From contig CANRBR010000007.1 in NCBI GenBank assembly GCA_947628915.1, forward strand, positions 1-34,323: a stretch of DNA of 34,323 nucleotides, given 5' to 3'. This DNA is from an uncultured Bacilli bacterium. GTDB lineage: Bacteria; Bacillota_I; Bacilli_A; RF39; UBA660. This document shows, piece after piece, positions 1 through 9,136 of the stretch. The notes under the pieces are model-generated. The model did not search any database. It saw nothing but the letters and a program-made list of their open reading frames with translations, and was not told where the DNA came from. The translations under genes were made by a program, and so were the position numbers. The number at the start of each line of letters is the position of its first letter. The stretch's first letter is position 1.

Positions 1-2
1 CT

Positions 3-866
3 GCAACTGATGGACCTATGGCTCAAACTCGTGAACACATCTTATTATCACGTCAAGTTGGAGTACCTCGTATGGTTGTATTCTTAAATAAATGTGATAT
101 GGTTGACGATGCTGAGTTACTTGACTTAGTTGAAATGGAAGTTCGTGAATTATTAAGCGAATATGGTTACGATGGAGACAATACTCCAATAATTCGTGGA
201 TCTGCACTTAAGGCTCTTGAAGGAGACCCTAAGTATGAAGAGTCTATTGTTGAATTAATGGATGCTGTTGATACTTGGATTGAAACTCCAGTTAGAGACA
301 CTGATAAACCATTCTTAATGCCAATTGAAGACGTTTTCACAATTACAGGACGTGGAACTGTTGTTACAGGACGTGTTGAAAGAGGACAATTAAAATTAAA
401 CGATGAAGTTGAAATAGTTGGACTTAAAGATACTAAGAAAACTGTTGTTACTGGTATCGAAATGTTCCGTAAATCCCTTGATTATGCTGAATCAGGAGAT
501 AATGCAGGAGTTTTACTTCGTGGTATAGCTCGTGAAGATGTTGAACGTGGTCAAGTACTTGCTAAACCAGGTACAGTTACACCTCATACTAAGTTTAAAG
601 CACAAGTTTATGTTTTAACTAAAGAAGAGGGTGGAAGACATACTCCATTCTTCTCAAATTATCGTCCACAATTCTATTTCAGAACTACAGATGTTACTGG
701 TGTTATTGAATTACCAGAAGGTGTTGAAATGGTTATGCCTGGAGATAACGTAGAGATGACTGTTGAGTTAATCGCTCCAATAGCTATTGAAAATGGAACT
801 AAGTTCTCAATCCGTGAAGGTGGTAGAACAGTTGGTTCTGGTTCAATTTCTGAAATTATTAAATAA
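3..866 (+). CDS. tuf: Elongation factor Tu, 5'-truncated by window start
   Basis: Open frame from the window edge ([22 protein letters not shown]...), EF-Tu domains 2/3 ([37 protein letters not shown]), stop at 866. Confidence 0.98.
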   Translation, partial: ATDGPMAQTREHILLSRQVGVPRMVVFLNKCDMVDDAELLDLVEMEVRELLSEYGYDGDNTPIIRGSALKALEGDPKYEESIVELMDAVDTWIETPVRDTDKPFLMPIEDVFTITGRGTVVTGRVERGQLKLNDEVEIVGLKDTKKTVVTGIEMFRKSLDYAESGDNAGVLLRGIAREDVERGQVLAKPGTVTPHTKFKAQVYVLTKEEGGRHTPFFSNYRPQFYFRTTDVTGVIELPEGVEMVMPGDNVEMTVELIAPIAIENGTKFSIREGGRTVGSGSISEIIK

Positions 867-881
867 TTAAATGAAATTTAC

Positions 882-916
882 AAAAATTAAGATATTAAGT
901 TATCTTAATTTTTTTA
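882..916 (+). terminator. Intrinsic terminator of tuf
   Basis: AAAAATTAAGATA-ttaag-TTATCTTAATTTTTTT stem plus T-tract just after the tuf stop. Confidence 0.85.
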
Positions 917-1006
917 TAAAATTATATTAAGCTACTAAAGATAATAAATTATAAAGTTAACTTTAATCTTATTTGGATTAATATCATATTTATAATAAAT
1001 ATATGT

Positions 1007-1012
1007 TATAAT
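1007..1012 (+). promoter_or_regulatory. Extended -10 (TGTTATAAT) of the 1029 gene
   Basis: TATAAT preceded by TGT, 16 nt upstream of ATG 1029, AGGTGAT Shine-Dalgarno in between. Confidence 0.65.
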
Positions 1013-1028
1013 TAATATAGGTGATAAT

Positions 1029-2015
1029 ATGAGTATAAAGTTTTTTGAAAATCCAAAGAAAATAGAAAAACTTAGAATTAAACTCCAAAAACAAATAGAG
1101 CCTGGACATGGGTATAGTATACTTAAGAGTAGTAGGACTTTAAAAGAAAACGAATATATTATGGAATTATCCAAACAATATGATGATTATGGATATATGA
1201 GTGATGAACTTGGTGATGAGTTAGATAAACTTTTTTTGGATGATGATTATATAATTGGTATACATAGAACAGGATATACTCCTATGGATGATAAGACAAT
1301 CAATGATATTTTTTCTAAAGGATTAATAAATAATGGTCATATAATGCAAGGCGGAGGAACTGGAAACTACAGTATTGAAAATACAGTAAGTTTATTTTAT
1401 GACTTTACAATAATGAATGGTCAGTTAAAAGCCGCACATGGTTATAAAGGTTCCGAGGGATGCGTAATAGTTAAGATACCAAAGTCTTATTTAGGAAAAA
1501 AGGATGGAGAAATAAAACCTATTTATTATATAGATGGTAATGTTGTAAAATTACTTCCTGAGTTTGTATATGGTTATGTGAGCGTAAATGAAAAAGGGGA
1601 ACTTGGAAAACTTATAAATAATCCAAAATATAAAGATAATCATGATTTAAATAACGATAATTTATACTATGATGAAGCAGGGTATTATAAGGCTAAGAAA
1701 GAAGGTATTAGTCTAGATAAAAAAGAGATTCCTTTAGAAGATAAATACGAAATAATAAAAAAGGCATATACTGATACACTTTTAAAATATGGGGATTATC
1801 AGGCTGAGCAGGCACTCCTTCATCTAATAAACGATAATGAGGTTAAGTACTTTACAGGGAGTGAAAATAGAGCTATGTTAAATAAATATATAGTTTATGG
1901 AAATGTCTTGAGCGTTTTGAGCTTTGGTACTCAAAATGAACAAGTAAATGATATTATTTCAAATTTTATAAGCACTATTAAAGAGGAATTAGAAACTAAA
2001 AATAGACACATTTAG
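1029..2015 (+). CDS. Uncharacterised protein; possible ADP-ribosyltransferase-like fold (speculative)
   Basis: 328 aa ORF with promoter and SD; motifs IGIHRTGYTPMDDKTINDIFSKGLINNGHIMQGG and GCVIVKIPKSYLGK; no family recognised with certainty. Confidence 0.8.
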   Translation: MSIKFFENPKKIEKLRIKLQKQIEPGHGYSILKSSRTLKENEYIMELSKQYDDYGYMSDELGDELDKLFLDDDYIIGIHRTGYTPMDDKTINDIFSKGLINNGHIMQGGGTGNYSIENTVSLFYDFTIMNGQLKAAHGYKGSEGCVIVKIPKSYLGKKDGEIKPIYYIDGNVVKLLPEFVYGYVSVNEKGELGKLINNPKYKDNHDLNNDNLYYDEAGYYKAKKEGISLDKKEIPLEDKYEIIKKAYTDTLLKYGDYQAEQALLHLINDNEVKYFTGSENRAMLNKYIVYGNVLSVLSFGTQNEQVNDIISNFISTIKEELETKNRHI

Positions 2016-2027
2016 TATAAAAGTTAT

Positions 2028-2056
2028 AAAAATAATAGAATATTCTATTATTTTTT
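2028..2056 (+). terminator. Intrinsic terminator after the 1029 gene
   Basis: AATAATAGAATATTCTATTATT palindrome followed by TTTTT. Confidence 0.75.
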
Positions 2057-2068
2057 GCTTATTTTTGA

Positions 2069-2074
2069 TATAAT
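2069..2074 (+). promoter_or_regulatory. -10 element of the rlmN operon
   Basis: TGATATAAT, 16 nt upstream of ATG 2091, AGGTG SD in between. Confidence 0.6.
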
Positions 2075-2090
2075 TAGTATAGGTGTAAAT

Positions 2091-3113
2091 ATGCAAAATA
2101 TATATGGTATAACATTAGAGAAATTAGAAAAATATTTTATAGATAAAAACGATAAGAAATTCAAAGCAACTCAAGTGTTTGAGTGGGTATATAAAAAAAG
2201 AGTTAATAGTTTTGACGATATGAAAAATGTATCAAAAGAAACTATAAATGAGTTAAAAGAAGATTTTTACTTTGAAAAGTTAGAAATAATAAAAAAACTA
2301 GAAGATGTAGATGTTATAAAATACTTATTTAAACTTAAAGATGGAAACACTATAGAAGCAGTTTTAATGAACCATGATTACGGTCTTAGTATTTGTATTT
2401 CAACTCAAGTAGGATGTAATATGGGTTGTAAATTCTGTGAAAGTGGTAGACGTAAAAAAGTTAGAAATCTTGAAGTATATGAAATGGTAACTCAAATACT
2501 TATGGTTGAAAGTGATATAAATAAACGCATTTCCCATATAGTTTTAATGGGTATAGGAGAACCTTTTGATAACTATGATAATGTAATAGATTTTATAGAT
2601 ATAGTAAATAGTGGTAAAGGTATAGATATAGGCTCACGTCATATAACTGTATCGACTTGTGGAATTGTACCAAAGATTAAAGAATTTACTAATTTTGATA
2701 AACAGGTTAATCTTGCAATAAGTCTGCACGCACCAAACAACAAAATAAGAAGTAGTATCATGAACATAAATAAGGTATATCCTATTGAAGATATTATCGA
2801 ATCTATTAAAGAATACATAGCTAAAACTAATAGAAGAGTTACATTCGAATATATAATGTTAAAAGGTGTGAATGATACAGTAGAGTGTGCGATAGAATTG
2901 AGTCAACTACTTAAAGGACTTAATGCATATGTAAATTTGATACCATATAATGAAACAAGTCATATAGAGTATAAGAAAAGTGATAAAGATACTATTATGA
3001 AATTCTTTGATGTATTAAAGAAAAATGGTATACAAGTTACAATAAGGAGAGAATTTGGAAGTAAGGTTAATGCAGCATGTGGGCAGTTGCGCTCACACTA
3101 TGAGGAGGTGTAA
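2091..3113 (+). CDS. rlmN: Dual-specificity 23S rRNA/tRNA adenine-C2 methyltransferase RlmN (radical SAM)
   Basis: CNMGCKFCESG radical-SAM CxxxCxxC motif, MGIGEPFDNYDNV, CGIVPKI; classic position upstream of stp-prkC. ATG 2091 preferred over 2055 because of promoter/SD placement. Confidence 0.93.
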   Translation: MQNIYGITLEKLEKYFIDKNDKKFKATQVFEWVYKKRVNSFDDMKNVSKETINELKEDFYFEKLEIIKKLEDVDVIKYLFKLKDGNTIEAVLMNHDYGLSICISTQVGCNMGCKFCESGRRKKVRNLEVYEMVTQILMVESDINKRISHIVLMGIGEPFDNYDNVIDFIDIVNSGKGIDIGSRHITVSTCGIVPKIKEFTNFDKQVNLAISLHAPNNKIRSSIMNINKVYPIEDIIESIKEYIAKTNRRVTFEYIMLKGVNDTVECAIELSQLLKGLNAYVNLIPYNETSHIEYKKSDKDTIMKFFDVLKKNGIQVTIRREFGSKVNAACGQLRSHYEEV

Positions 3114-3114
3114 T

Positions 3115-3855
3115 ATGGACTTTTATTATATAACAGATACTGGTAAAGTAAGGGAGAGAAACGAAGATGCGGTATCTATTGTAGAGAATTTAAGTGGTGA
3201 GAAATTACTTATAGTTGCTGATGGTATGGGTGGACATAAAGATGGAGAGGTAGCCTCACACATCGCACTTAATCTAATATGTGATAGATTTAAAAACATC
3301 AGTAGTATTGGTAATAAAGAAGATGCGATAAATTGGATACAAAGCACGGTTAGTGAAGCCAATATGGAAATATTTAAATATGTTGGTGAACATAAAGAAA
3401 GTCAAGGTATGGGAACAACAGTAGTACTTGCAGTAATAACTCAATCATTCTTACTTATAGGTAATATTGGAGATTCATCAGGATATATTTATAAAAATTC
3501 CAAATTACACAAAATCACAGTAGACCATACACTAGTAAACTTACTTGTTAAAAGTGGAGAGTTAACAGAAGAAGAAGCGCGCAATCATCCTAAGAAAAAC
3601 GTACTTATGAAAGCTCTTGGAAGTAGTACTAACGTAGAGATGGATATATTTAATGTAGAACTTAATATAGATGGAATATTCTTGTGCAGTGATGGGCTTA
3701 CTAATATGCTTGATGATGCACAAATAGCTAAAGTATTAAGTGAAGATTCTACATTAAAAGAAAAGTTAGAAAAATTAGTCTTTAAGGCTAATAATCGTGG
3801 GGGTAATGATAACATATCGATTGCTTATTTAGTTAAGGAGGGTATTCATGATTAA
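3115..3855 (+). CDS. stp: PP2C-family Ser/Thr phosphatase (PrpC/Stp)
   Basis: TDTGKVRERNEDAV, VADGMGGHKDGEVAS, GDSSGYIY, DGLTNMLDD, GGNDNISI motifs; SD gaggaggtg upstream of ATG 3115. Confidence 0.95.
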   Translation: MDFYYITDTGKVRERNEDAVSIVENLSGEKLLIVADGMGGHKDGEVASHIALNLICDRFKNISSIGNKEDAINWIQSTVSEANMEIFKYVGEHKESQGMGTTVVLAVITQSFLLIGNIGDSSGYIYKNSKLHKITVDHTLVNLLVKSGELTEEEARNHPKKNVLMKALGSSTNVEMDIFNVELNIDGIFLCSDGLTNMLDDAQIAKVLSEDSTLKEKLEKLVFKANNRGGNDNISIAYLVKEGIHD

Positions 3856-5569
3856 TAAAGGTGAACTTATAGATAATAGATATAAAATCATTAAATCCAT
3901 TGGTGAAGGTGGAATGGCTAACGTATATTTAGCTTGGGATACAATACTTGAGCGTGAAGTAGCGGTAAAAATACTTAGAGGAGACTTAGCTGAAGATGAA
4001 AAATTCGTAAGAAGATTTCAAAGAGAAGCAAATGCAGCGAGTTCCTTGAGGCATCCTAATATAGTTGAAATGTACGATGTAGGTGAAGATAACGGTAAGT
4101 ATTTTATCGTAATGGAATATGTAGATGGAAAAACTTTAAAAAGTTTAATTAAAAAAAGAGGTGCCTTAAACCTAAATGAGGCTATAGATATAATGTTGCA
4201 ACTTGCAAGTGGTATTGCATGTGCTCACGATAGTTATATAATACATAGAGATATCAAACCTCAAAATGTATTAATTTTAGAAGATGGTAGAGTTAAAATA
4301 ACTGACTTTGGTATTGCAATGGCACTAAACAGCAATGAACTTACTCAGACTAATTCAGTTATGGGTAGTGTACATTATCTACCACCTGAGCAGGCAAGTG
4401 GTAGTGGTTCTACTATTAAAAGTGATATATATTCACTTGGAATACTCATGTTTGAACTTTTAACTGGAAGTGTGCCTTTTAAAGGAGATAATGCAGTTGA
4501 AATAGCAATAAAACATATGAAAGACCCAATACCTAGCGTATGTAATATAAATCCATCAATACCTCAGAGTGTTGAAAATATAATACTTAAAGCAACTGCT
4601 AAAAATCCTAAAAATAGATATGATTCAGTATCTGAAATGTATGAGGATTTAAAAACTTGTCTAGATCCTTTAAGATTTGAAGAGAAAAGATTAGTATATA
4701 AATATCCAGAACACAATTTAGAAAACACTAAAACGATTACTAAACTAGAATCTAGAGAAATAAAAAATAAATCATTAGAAATAGATGAAGATAAAAAATC
4801 TGAAAAAAGTGATAAAAAACTAAATAGGGCATTAACAGTAGCAGGAATAGTTTGTGTAGTAATTGTATTAATAGGTCTTATTTTTATCTTTGTACTCAGT
4901 ATAGATAAATCAAAAGATGTATATGTTCCAAGTAATTTAGAGGGATTATCAGAAAAAGAGGCATGCAAAAAAATAGAAAAAGCAGATTTAATATGTAAAG
5001 TAGATTATGTATTCGATGAGGAATATGAAGAAGACGTAGTAATAAAAACTAGCCCTAAATCTGATACTAAAATAAAAGCAGGAAATACAGTAACGATAAC
5101 TGTCTCATCCTTTGAAGATACAATAGAAGTACAAGATTATACTAAGAAAAAGTTAGATGTAGTAAAAGCAGAATTAGAAGAAGCAGGAATTAGAGTTGTA
5201 ACTACTCCTAAGAAAGTTACTAAAGATGATAAGATAGAAGAAAATTCTATAATATCTCAGAGTGTAAAAGCAGGAGAAAGACTTCAAAAAAATAATGATG
5301 TTATAGAACTTGTTTATGCTACATTAATAACAGTATATCCTGATTTTACAGATGGAACTTATACTAGAGATTTAATACAACAATTCTGTGATGATAACGA
5401 TATAACTTGCGTATTTAAAGAGGAAGAAGATAACCACTTTAATGAAGGAGATATAATACTTCAATCTAGAAGTGTTGGAGATGAGGTTAAGGCTAAAACA
5501 ACACTTACAATAACTATTGCAACTAATAGTAAAGAAGAGCCTAAAATAGATGAGACTTTAGAAGGGTAG
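3848..5569 (+). CDS. prkC: PASTA-domain Ser/Thr protein kinase PrkC/Stk
   Basis: Hanks kinase motifs (GEGGMANVYLA, HRDIKPQNVLI, DFGIA), one TM segment, about three PASTA repeats; overlaps stp end. Confidence 0.96.
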   Translation: MINKGELIDNRYKIIKSIGEGGMANVYLAWDTILEREVAVKILRGDLAEDEKFVRRFQREANAASSLRHPNIVEMYDVGEDNGKYFIVMEYVDGKTLKSLIKKRGALNLNEAIDIMLQLASGIACAHDSYIIHRDIKPQNVLILEDGRVKITDFGIAMALNSNELTQTNSVMGSVHYLPPEQASGSGSTIKSDIYSLGILMFELLTGSVPFKGDNAVEIAIKHMKDPIPSVCNINPSIPQSVENIILKATAKNPKNRYDSVSEMYEDLKTCLDPLRFEEKRLVYKYPEHNLENTKTITKLESREIKNKSLEIDEDKKSEKSDKKLNRALTVAGIVCVVIVLIGLIFIFVLSIDKSKDVYVPSNLEGLSEKEACKKIEKADLICKVDYVFDEEYEEDVVIKTSPKSDTKIKAGNTVTITVSSFEDTIEVQDYTKKKLDVVKAELEEAGIRVVTTPKKVTKDDKIEENSIISQSVKAGERLQKNNDVIELVYATLITVYPDFTDGTYTRDLIQQFCDDNDITCVFKEEEDNHFNEGDIILQSRSVGDEVKAKTTLTITIATNSKEEPKIDETLEG

Positions 5570-5570
5570 T

Positions 5571-6407
5571 ATGACAGGGAAAATAATAAAACAAATAAGT
5601 AATGATTATACGGTTAAAGTAAACAATAATACTTATATATGTAAAGCACGTGGTAAATTTAGAAAAGATAAAATAACTCCTCTAGTTGGAGATAACGTAG
5701 TAATTGATGATAAAAATAATTATATACTAGATGTGTTAGATAGAAAAAATGAATTAGATAGACCAAGCGTAGCTAATATAGACCAAGTGTTAATAGTAAC
5801 AAGTGTTAAAATACCTGATTTCTCTTCTAATTTACTAGATAAATTGATTACTATAATAGAGTTTAATAATATTAAACCTATAATATGTTTTACTAAATTA
5901 GATTTACTCGATAATGGAGAATTAAAAAACATAAAAACTATTATGAATTACTATAAAAAAATAGGTTATGAAGTTTATACTAATACAGATTCTAATTTAA
6001 AAGATATATTTAAAGGTAAAGTAACAGTATTTGCAGGACAAAGTGGAGCAGGTAAAAGTTCTTTATTAAATAGACTTGATAAAACTCTAAATCTAGAGAT
6101 AGGAGAAGTATCTATCGCACTTGGAAGAGGTAAGCATACAACAAGACATACTGAACTTTTAGAAGTCTTAGGTGGGCTTATTGCAGATACTCCAGGATTT
6201 TCTAGTATAGATTTTAAAGGCATGAAATGTAGTAATATAAGAGATTCATTTATAGAGTTTGATAAATATAAAAATACTTGTGAATACAGAGATTGTATGC
6301 ACCAAAATGAATTAAAATGTGGAATAAAAGATAACGTTAAAAATGGTAATATATTAAAAAGTAGATATGAAAATTATTTAAAGTTTATAGAAAAAGGTGA
6401 TTTATGA
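5571..6407 (+). CDS. rsgA: Ribosome small-subunit-dependent GTPase RsgA
   Basis: GQSGAGKSSLLN, DTPGFSS, permuted G motifs and C-terminal Cys/His zinc motif (CEYRDCMHQNELKCGI). Confidence 0.95.
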   Translation: MTGKIIKQISNDYTVKVNNNTYICKARGKFRKDKITPLVGDNVVIDDKNNYILDVLDRKNELDRPSVANIDQVLIVTSVKIPDFSSNLLDKLITIIEFNNIKPIICFTKLDLLDNGELKNIKTIMNYYKKIGYEVYTNTDSNLKDIFKGKVTVFAGQSGAGKSSLLNRLDKTLNLEIGEVSIALGRGKHTTRHTELLEVLGGLIADTPGFSSIDFKGMKCSNIRDSFIEFDKYKNTCEYRDCMHQNELKCGIKDNVKNGNILKSRYENYLKFIEKGDL

Positions 6408-7033
6408 AAATAGCAGCATCTTTCTTAGATATAAAAGAACCTAAATGCGAAGAGTTGGCTAAATTAGATAAACTTGATATAGATTATATTCATTTAGATG
6501 TAATGGACGGGATATTTGTAGAAAATAAAACTTATACCTATGAAGAGTTTTACGATATAGTAAAGTTTACGACAAAGCCTAAAGATGTACATCTAATGGT
6601 AAGTGATGTAAAAAAATATATAGATGAATTTTCAAAGTTTAAACCTAATTATATAACATTTCACTATGAAGCAGTAAGTGAAGTTAGTAGTGTGATTAAT
6701 TATATAAAAGATTTAGGTATTAAAGTTGGAATGAGTATTAAACCATCTACTGATGTATCAGAAATAATTGATTACTTAGACTACTTAGACTTAGTACTTG
6801 TCATGAGTGTTGAACCAGGTAGAGGGGGTCAAGCCTTTATGGAAGATAGTTTAAAAAAAGTAGAGCAATTATATAGTTTAAGAGAAAAGAATAATTATAA
6901 TTATATAATTGAAATAGATGGTGGGATAAATGATGAAACTATAAAGAAGTGTGATAAAGTAGATATGTGTGTAGTAGGTAGTTTCATCACTAAAGGCAAT
7001 TATGAAGAAAGAATAAGAAAATTGAGAGATTAA
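6404..7033 (+). CDS. rpe: Ribulose-phosphate 3-epimerase
   Basis: HLDVMDGIFV, VHLMVSD, MSVEPGRGGQAF, EIDGGI motifs; overlaps rsgA by ATGA. Confidence 0.94.
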   Translation: MKIAASFLDIKEPKCEELAKLDKLDIDYIHLDVMDGIFVENKTYTYEEFYDIVKFTTKPKDVHLMVSDVKKYIDEFSKFKPNYITFHYEAVSEVSSVINYIKDLGIKVGMSIKPSTDVSEIIDYLDYLDLVLVMSVEPGRGGQAFMEDSLKKVEQLYSLREKNNYNYIIEIDGGINDETIKKCDKVDMCVVGSFITKGNYEERIRKLRD

Positions 7034-7093
7034 CTCTTTTTTCTTGCTAAAATTTAAAAATTATTATATACTATAGAGGTATTGGAGGAAATT

Positions 7094-8350
7094 ATGGAAA
7101 AAAATAAGAATTTAAAAGAAATAGTTATAAAAATAGAAGGAGAAAAATGGGAAAACGCTTTAGATAAAGCATTTAAAAAAGCAAATGCAAAAGCAAAAAT
7201 ACCAGGATTTAGACCAGGTAAGGCACCTAAGAATGTGTTTATTAAAAATTATGGAATAGAATCACTTTATATGGACGCTTCTAATTATTGTATAGAGGAT
7301 GCATATAAAGAAATGATAGAAGAGAATAAAGATTTACAAATAGCCGCACAACCAGTTGTAGATATTAGAGCTATTGATGAAAAATATATAGAGTATGTAT
7401 TCACTATTACAACTAAACCAGAGGTTAAATTAGGTAAATATAAAGGGCTCGATGTAAAGAAAGAAAAAGTATCAGTATCTAAAAAAGAAATAGAAGATGC
7501 AGTAAATCACATGAGAGAACACTACAAAGAAAATATAGTAAAAGAAGGAAAAGTTGAAAATGGTGATATTGCTATAATCGATTTTGAAGGATTTAAAGAT
7601 GGAGTTGCATTTGAAGGTGGAAAGGGTGAAAATTATTCACTTGAAATAGGTTCAAATACATTTATACCAGGATTTGAAGAACAATTAATAGGTATGAGTG
7701 CTGGAGAAGAAAAAGATATTAATGTAACATTCCCTAGTGATTACCACGCTGCAGAGTTAAAAGGTGCTCCTGTAGTATTTAAAGTTAAAGTAAATGAAGT
7801 AAAAGAGGTTAAAATACCTGAACTTGATAAAGAATTCTTTGAAGATTTAGGAATGGAAGGTATAGATACTAAAGAGGCTTTAGAAGCACAAGTCAAAGAA
7901 AATATTAAAGCTAGTAAAGAATCACAAGTAGAAGATAAATATATAGACGCACTACTTGCTGAAATAGCAAAGACTACTGAAGTCGATGTACCTTATACTA
8001 TGATTAATGATGAAGAAGAAAGAATGGTAGACCACTTTGGTGAACATTTATCTATGCAAGGTATTTCATTAGAACAGTTCTATAAATATACTAATTCTAA
8101 TAGAGAAGCATTAAAAGAACAATATAAAGATGAAGCAGAAAAAAGAATAAAATATAGACTAATATTAGAAGAGATAATAAAGGAAGAAAAAATAACTGTA
8201 ACTAATGATGAAATAGATAAAAAACTTGATGAACTTGCTGTTAAATATAATATGACTAAAGAAGAAGTTAAAAAAGAGTACACAGATAATTTAGATTATA
8301 TTAAATTTGATTTAGAAGTAAATAAAGCCTTTGATATTATAAAAGGTTAA
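7094..8350 (+). CDS. tig: Trigger factor
   Basis: GFRPGKAPKNVF, FKBP domain and C-terminal chaperone helices; ATG 7094 behind GGAGG SD (ORF track used TTG 7082). Confidence 0.95.
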   Translation: MEKNKNLKEIVIKIEGEKWENALDKAFKKANAKAKIPGFRPGKAPKNVFIKNYGIESLYMDASNYCIEDAYKEMIEENKDLQIAAQPVVDIRAIDEKYIEYVFTITTKPEVKLGKYKGLDVKKEKVSVSKKEIEDAVNHMREHYKENIVKEGKVENGDIAIIDFEGFKDGVAFEGGKGENYSLEIGSNTFIPGFEEQLIGMSAGEEKDINVTFPSDYHAAELKGAPVVFKVKVNEVKEVKIPELDKEFFEDLGMEGIDTKEALEAQVKENIKASKESQVEDKYIDALLAEIAKTTEVDVPYTMINDEEERMVDHFGEHLSMQGISLEQFYKYTNSNREALKEQYKDEAEKRIKYRLILEEIIKEEKITVTNDEIDKKLDELAVKYNMTKEEVKKEYTDNLDYIKFDLEVNKAFDIIKG

Positions 8351-8388
8351 GGTGCATTTCTCTAAATTGTAAAAGTAAAAAAAAACTA

Positions 8389-8417
8389 TTGACAAAATGA
8401 AAATTTTGTAGTATATT
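8389..8417 (+). promoter_or_regulatory. Sigma-A promoter for ncRNA-C
   Basis: TTGACA (8389-8394), 17-nt spacer, TATATT (8412-8417). Confidence 0.75.
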
Positions 8418-8423
8418 GTATAT

Positions 8424-8748
8424 AGTTTAGAGATGATAGATGAACTAATATTATATAATAAAAATAATTATCTTATAAAAAATAAGAAATTATAAAAAAT
8501 AATATTAAATTCAAATATCTAAAATATTAAGTAAAAAACTTTATATAATATATAAAAATTATATAATAGTACTTGCTTAATATTATTGGAAATACGAAAG
8601 TAATTTCTACCTACTCTAAACATTACAATTGTAAGAAGAAAGAAAACTTCTATGGTAGGAGTATTGCTCTTTTCACTGATAATGTTTAGTAGCAATTTTC
8701 CAAACTCGAAAGTAATGACTTTATCAGGGCCGTTACTTTTTTGTTTTT
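8424..8748 (+). ncRNA. Candidate ~320-nt structured ncRNA or leader (ncRNA-C)
   Basis: Promoter plus terminator; long-range helices TTGGAAA(8586-8592)/TTTCCAA(8697-8703) and CTAAACATTA(8616-8625)/TAATGTTTAG(8680-8689); two long AT-rich hairpins in the 5' part; no ORF. Confidence 0.65.
8709..8748 (+). terminator. Intrinsic terminator of ncRNA-C
   Basis: AAAGTAATG-13 nt-CGTTACTTT stem followed by TTTTGTTTTTT. Confidence 0.75.
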
Positions 8749-8791
8749 TCTATAAAATTAGACGTTATACCACTCAATTTAGTTTATTCGT

Positions 8792-8800
8792 CATATTATA
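8792..8800 (+). promoter_or_regulatory. Possible sigma-K-type -10 (CATATTATA) of cotD-like gene
   Basis: Matches CATAnnnTA; an AC-containing -35-like CACT lies 17 nt upstream. Confidence 0.4.
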
Positions 8801-8820
8801 AATTAGATAGGAGGTATTTC

Positions 8821-9087
8821 ATGTTTTTAAATAGAAACTGTGGTTGTGGATGCGGTAGACAAATGCCACAAATGGAACAACCTATAATGGAACCAGTTAT
8901 AACTAAATGTGTAGAGAAGGAGTTTCACCACGAGGTACAACATTGTTGTCCAATACATACACACGTAATAAATAAACATATATATACTCATACTTATACT
9001 CCACAATACACTTGTGATGAAGAAGATGTAGTAATTAATAATGATTGCGGTGGATGTTCTGGAAATATGATGAACAATAATTTCTAA
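8821..9087 (+). CDS. Cys/His-rich small protein, CotD-like spore coat protein
   Basis: 88 aa, CGCGCG N-terminus, PIMEPVITKC...HHEVQHCCPIHTHVINKHIYTHTYTP resembling CotD composition; strong SD AGGAGG. Confidence 0.65.
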   Translation: MFLNRNCGCGCGRQMPQMEQPIMEPVITKCVEKEFHHEVQHCCPIHTHVINKHIYTHTYTPQYTCDEEDVVINNDCGGCSGNMMNNNF

Positions 9088-9112
9088 AAGTAGTTTTTTA
9101 CTACTTTTTTTG
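9086..9112 (+). terminator. Intrinsic terminator overlapping the stop codon of 8821 gene
   Basis: AAAAGTAGT-ttttt-ACTACTTTT plus T-tract, followed at once by TGTTATAAT. Confidence 0.75.
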
Positions 9113-9113
9113 T

Positions 9114-9119
9114 TATAAT
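9114..9119 (+). promoter_or_regulatory. Extended -10 of GNAT-ASCH-ASCH operon
   Basis: TGTTATAAT, 17 nt upstream of ATG 9137. Confidence 0.6.
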
Positions 9120-9136
9120 GTGTATGAGGTGTGTTT

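Noticed and set aside
1-866. Different codon usage in tuf (CGT Arg versus AGA elsewhere) as horizontal transfer
   Set aside because: Typical of translational selection in highly expressed genes.
935-1174. Minus-strand ORF 79 aa
   Set aside because: Antisense to the start of the 1029 gene, no SD/promoter, composition typical of AT-rich shadow ORFs; the same holds for the other short minus-strand ORFs at 3126, 3585, 4564, 5720, 5975, 8080, 17346, 21980, 23722, 25684 and 32795.
8449-8580. AT-rich hairpin region as a possible small ORF or replication-related AT-rich element
   Set aside because: Frequent stops in all frames, and no DnaA boxes or partition genes recognised; treated as part of ncRNA-C.
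8586-8748. Known riboswitch (the TTTCTACC string recalls purine riboswitches)
   Set aside because: The remaining purine-aptamer core and P2/P3 loop sequences are not present, and the downstream gene is coat-like, not purine-related.
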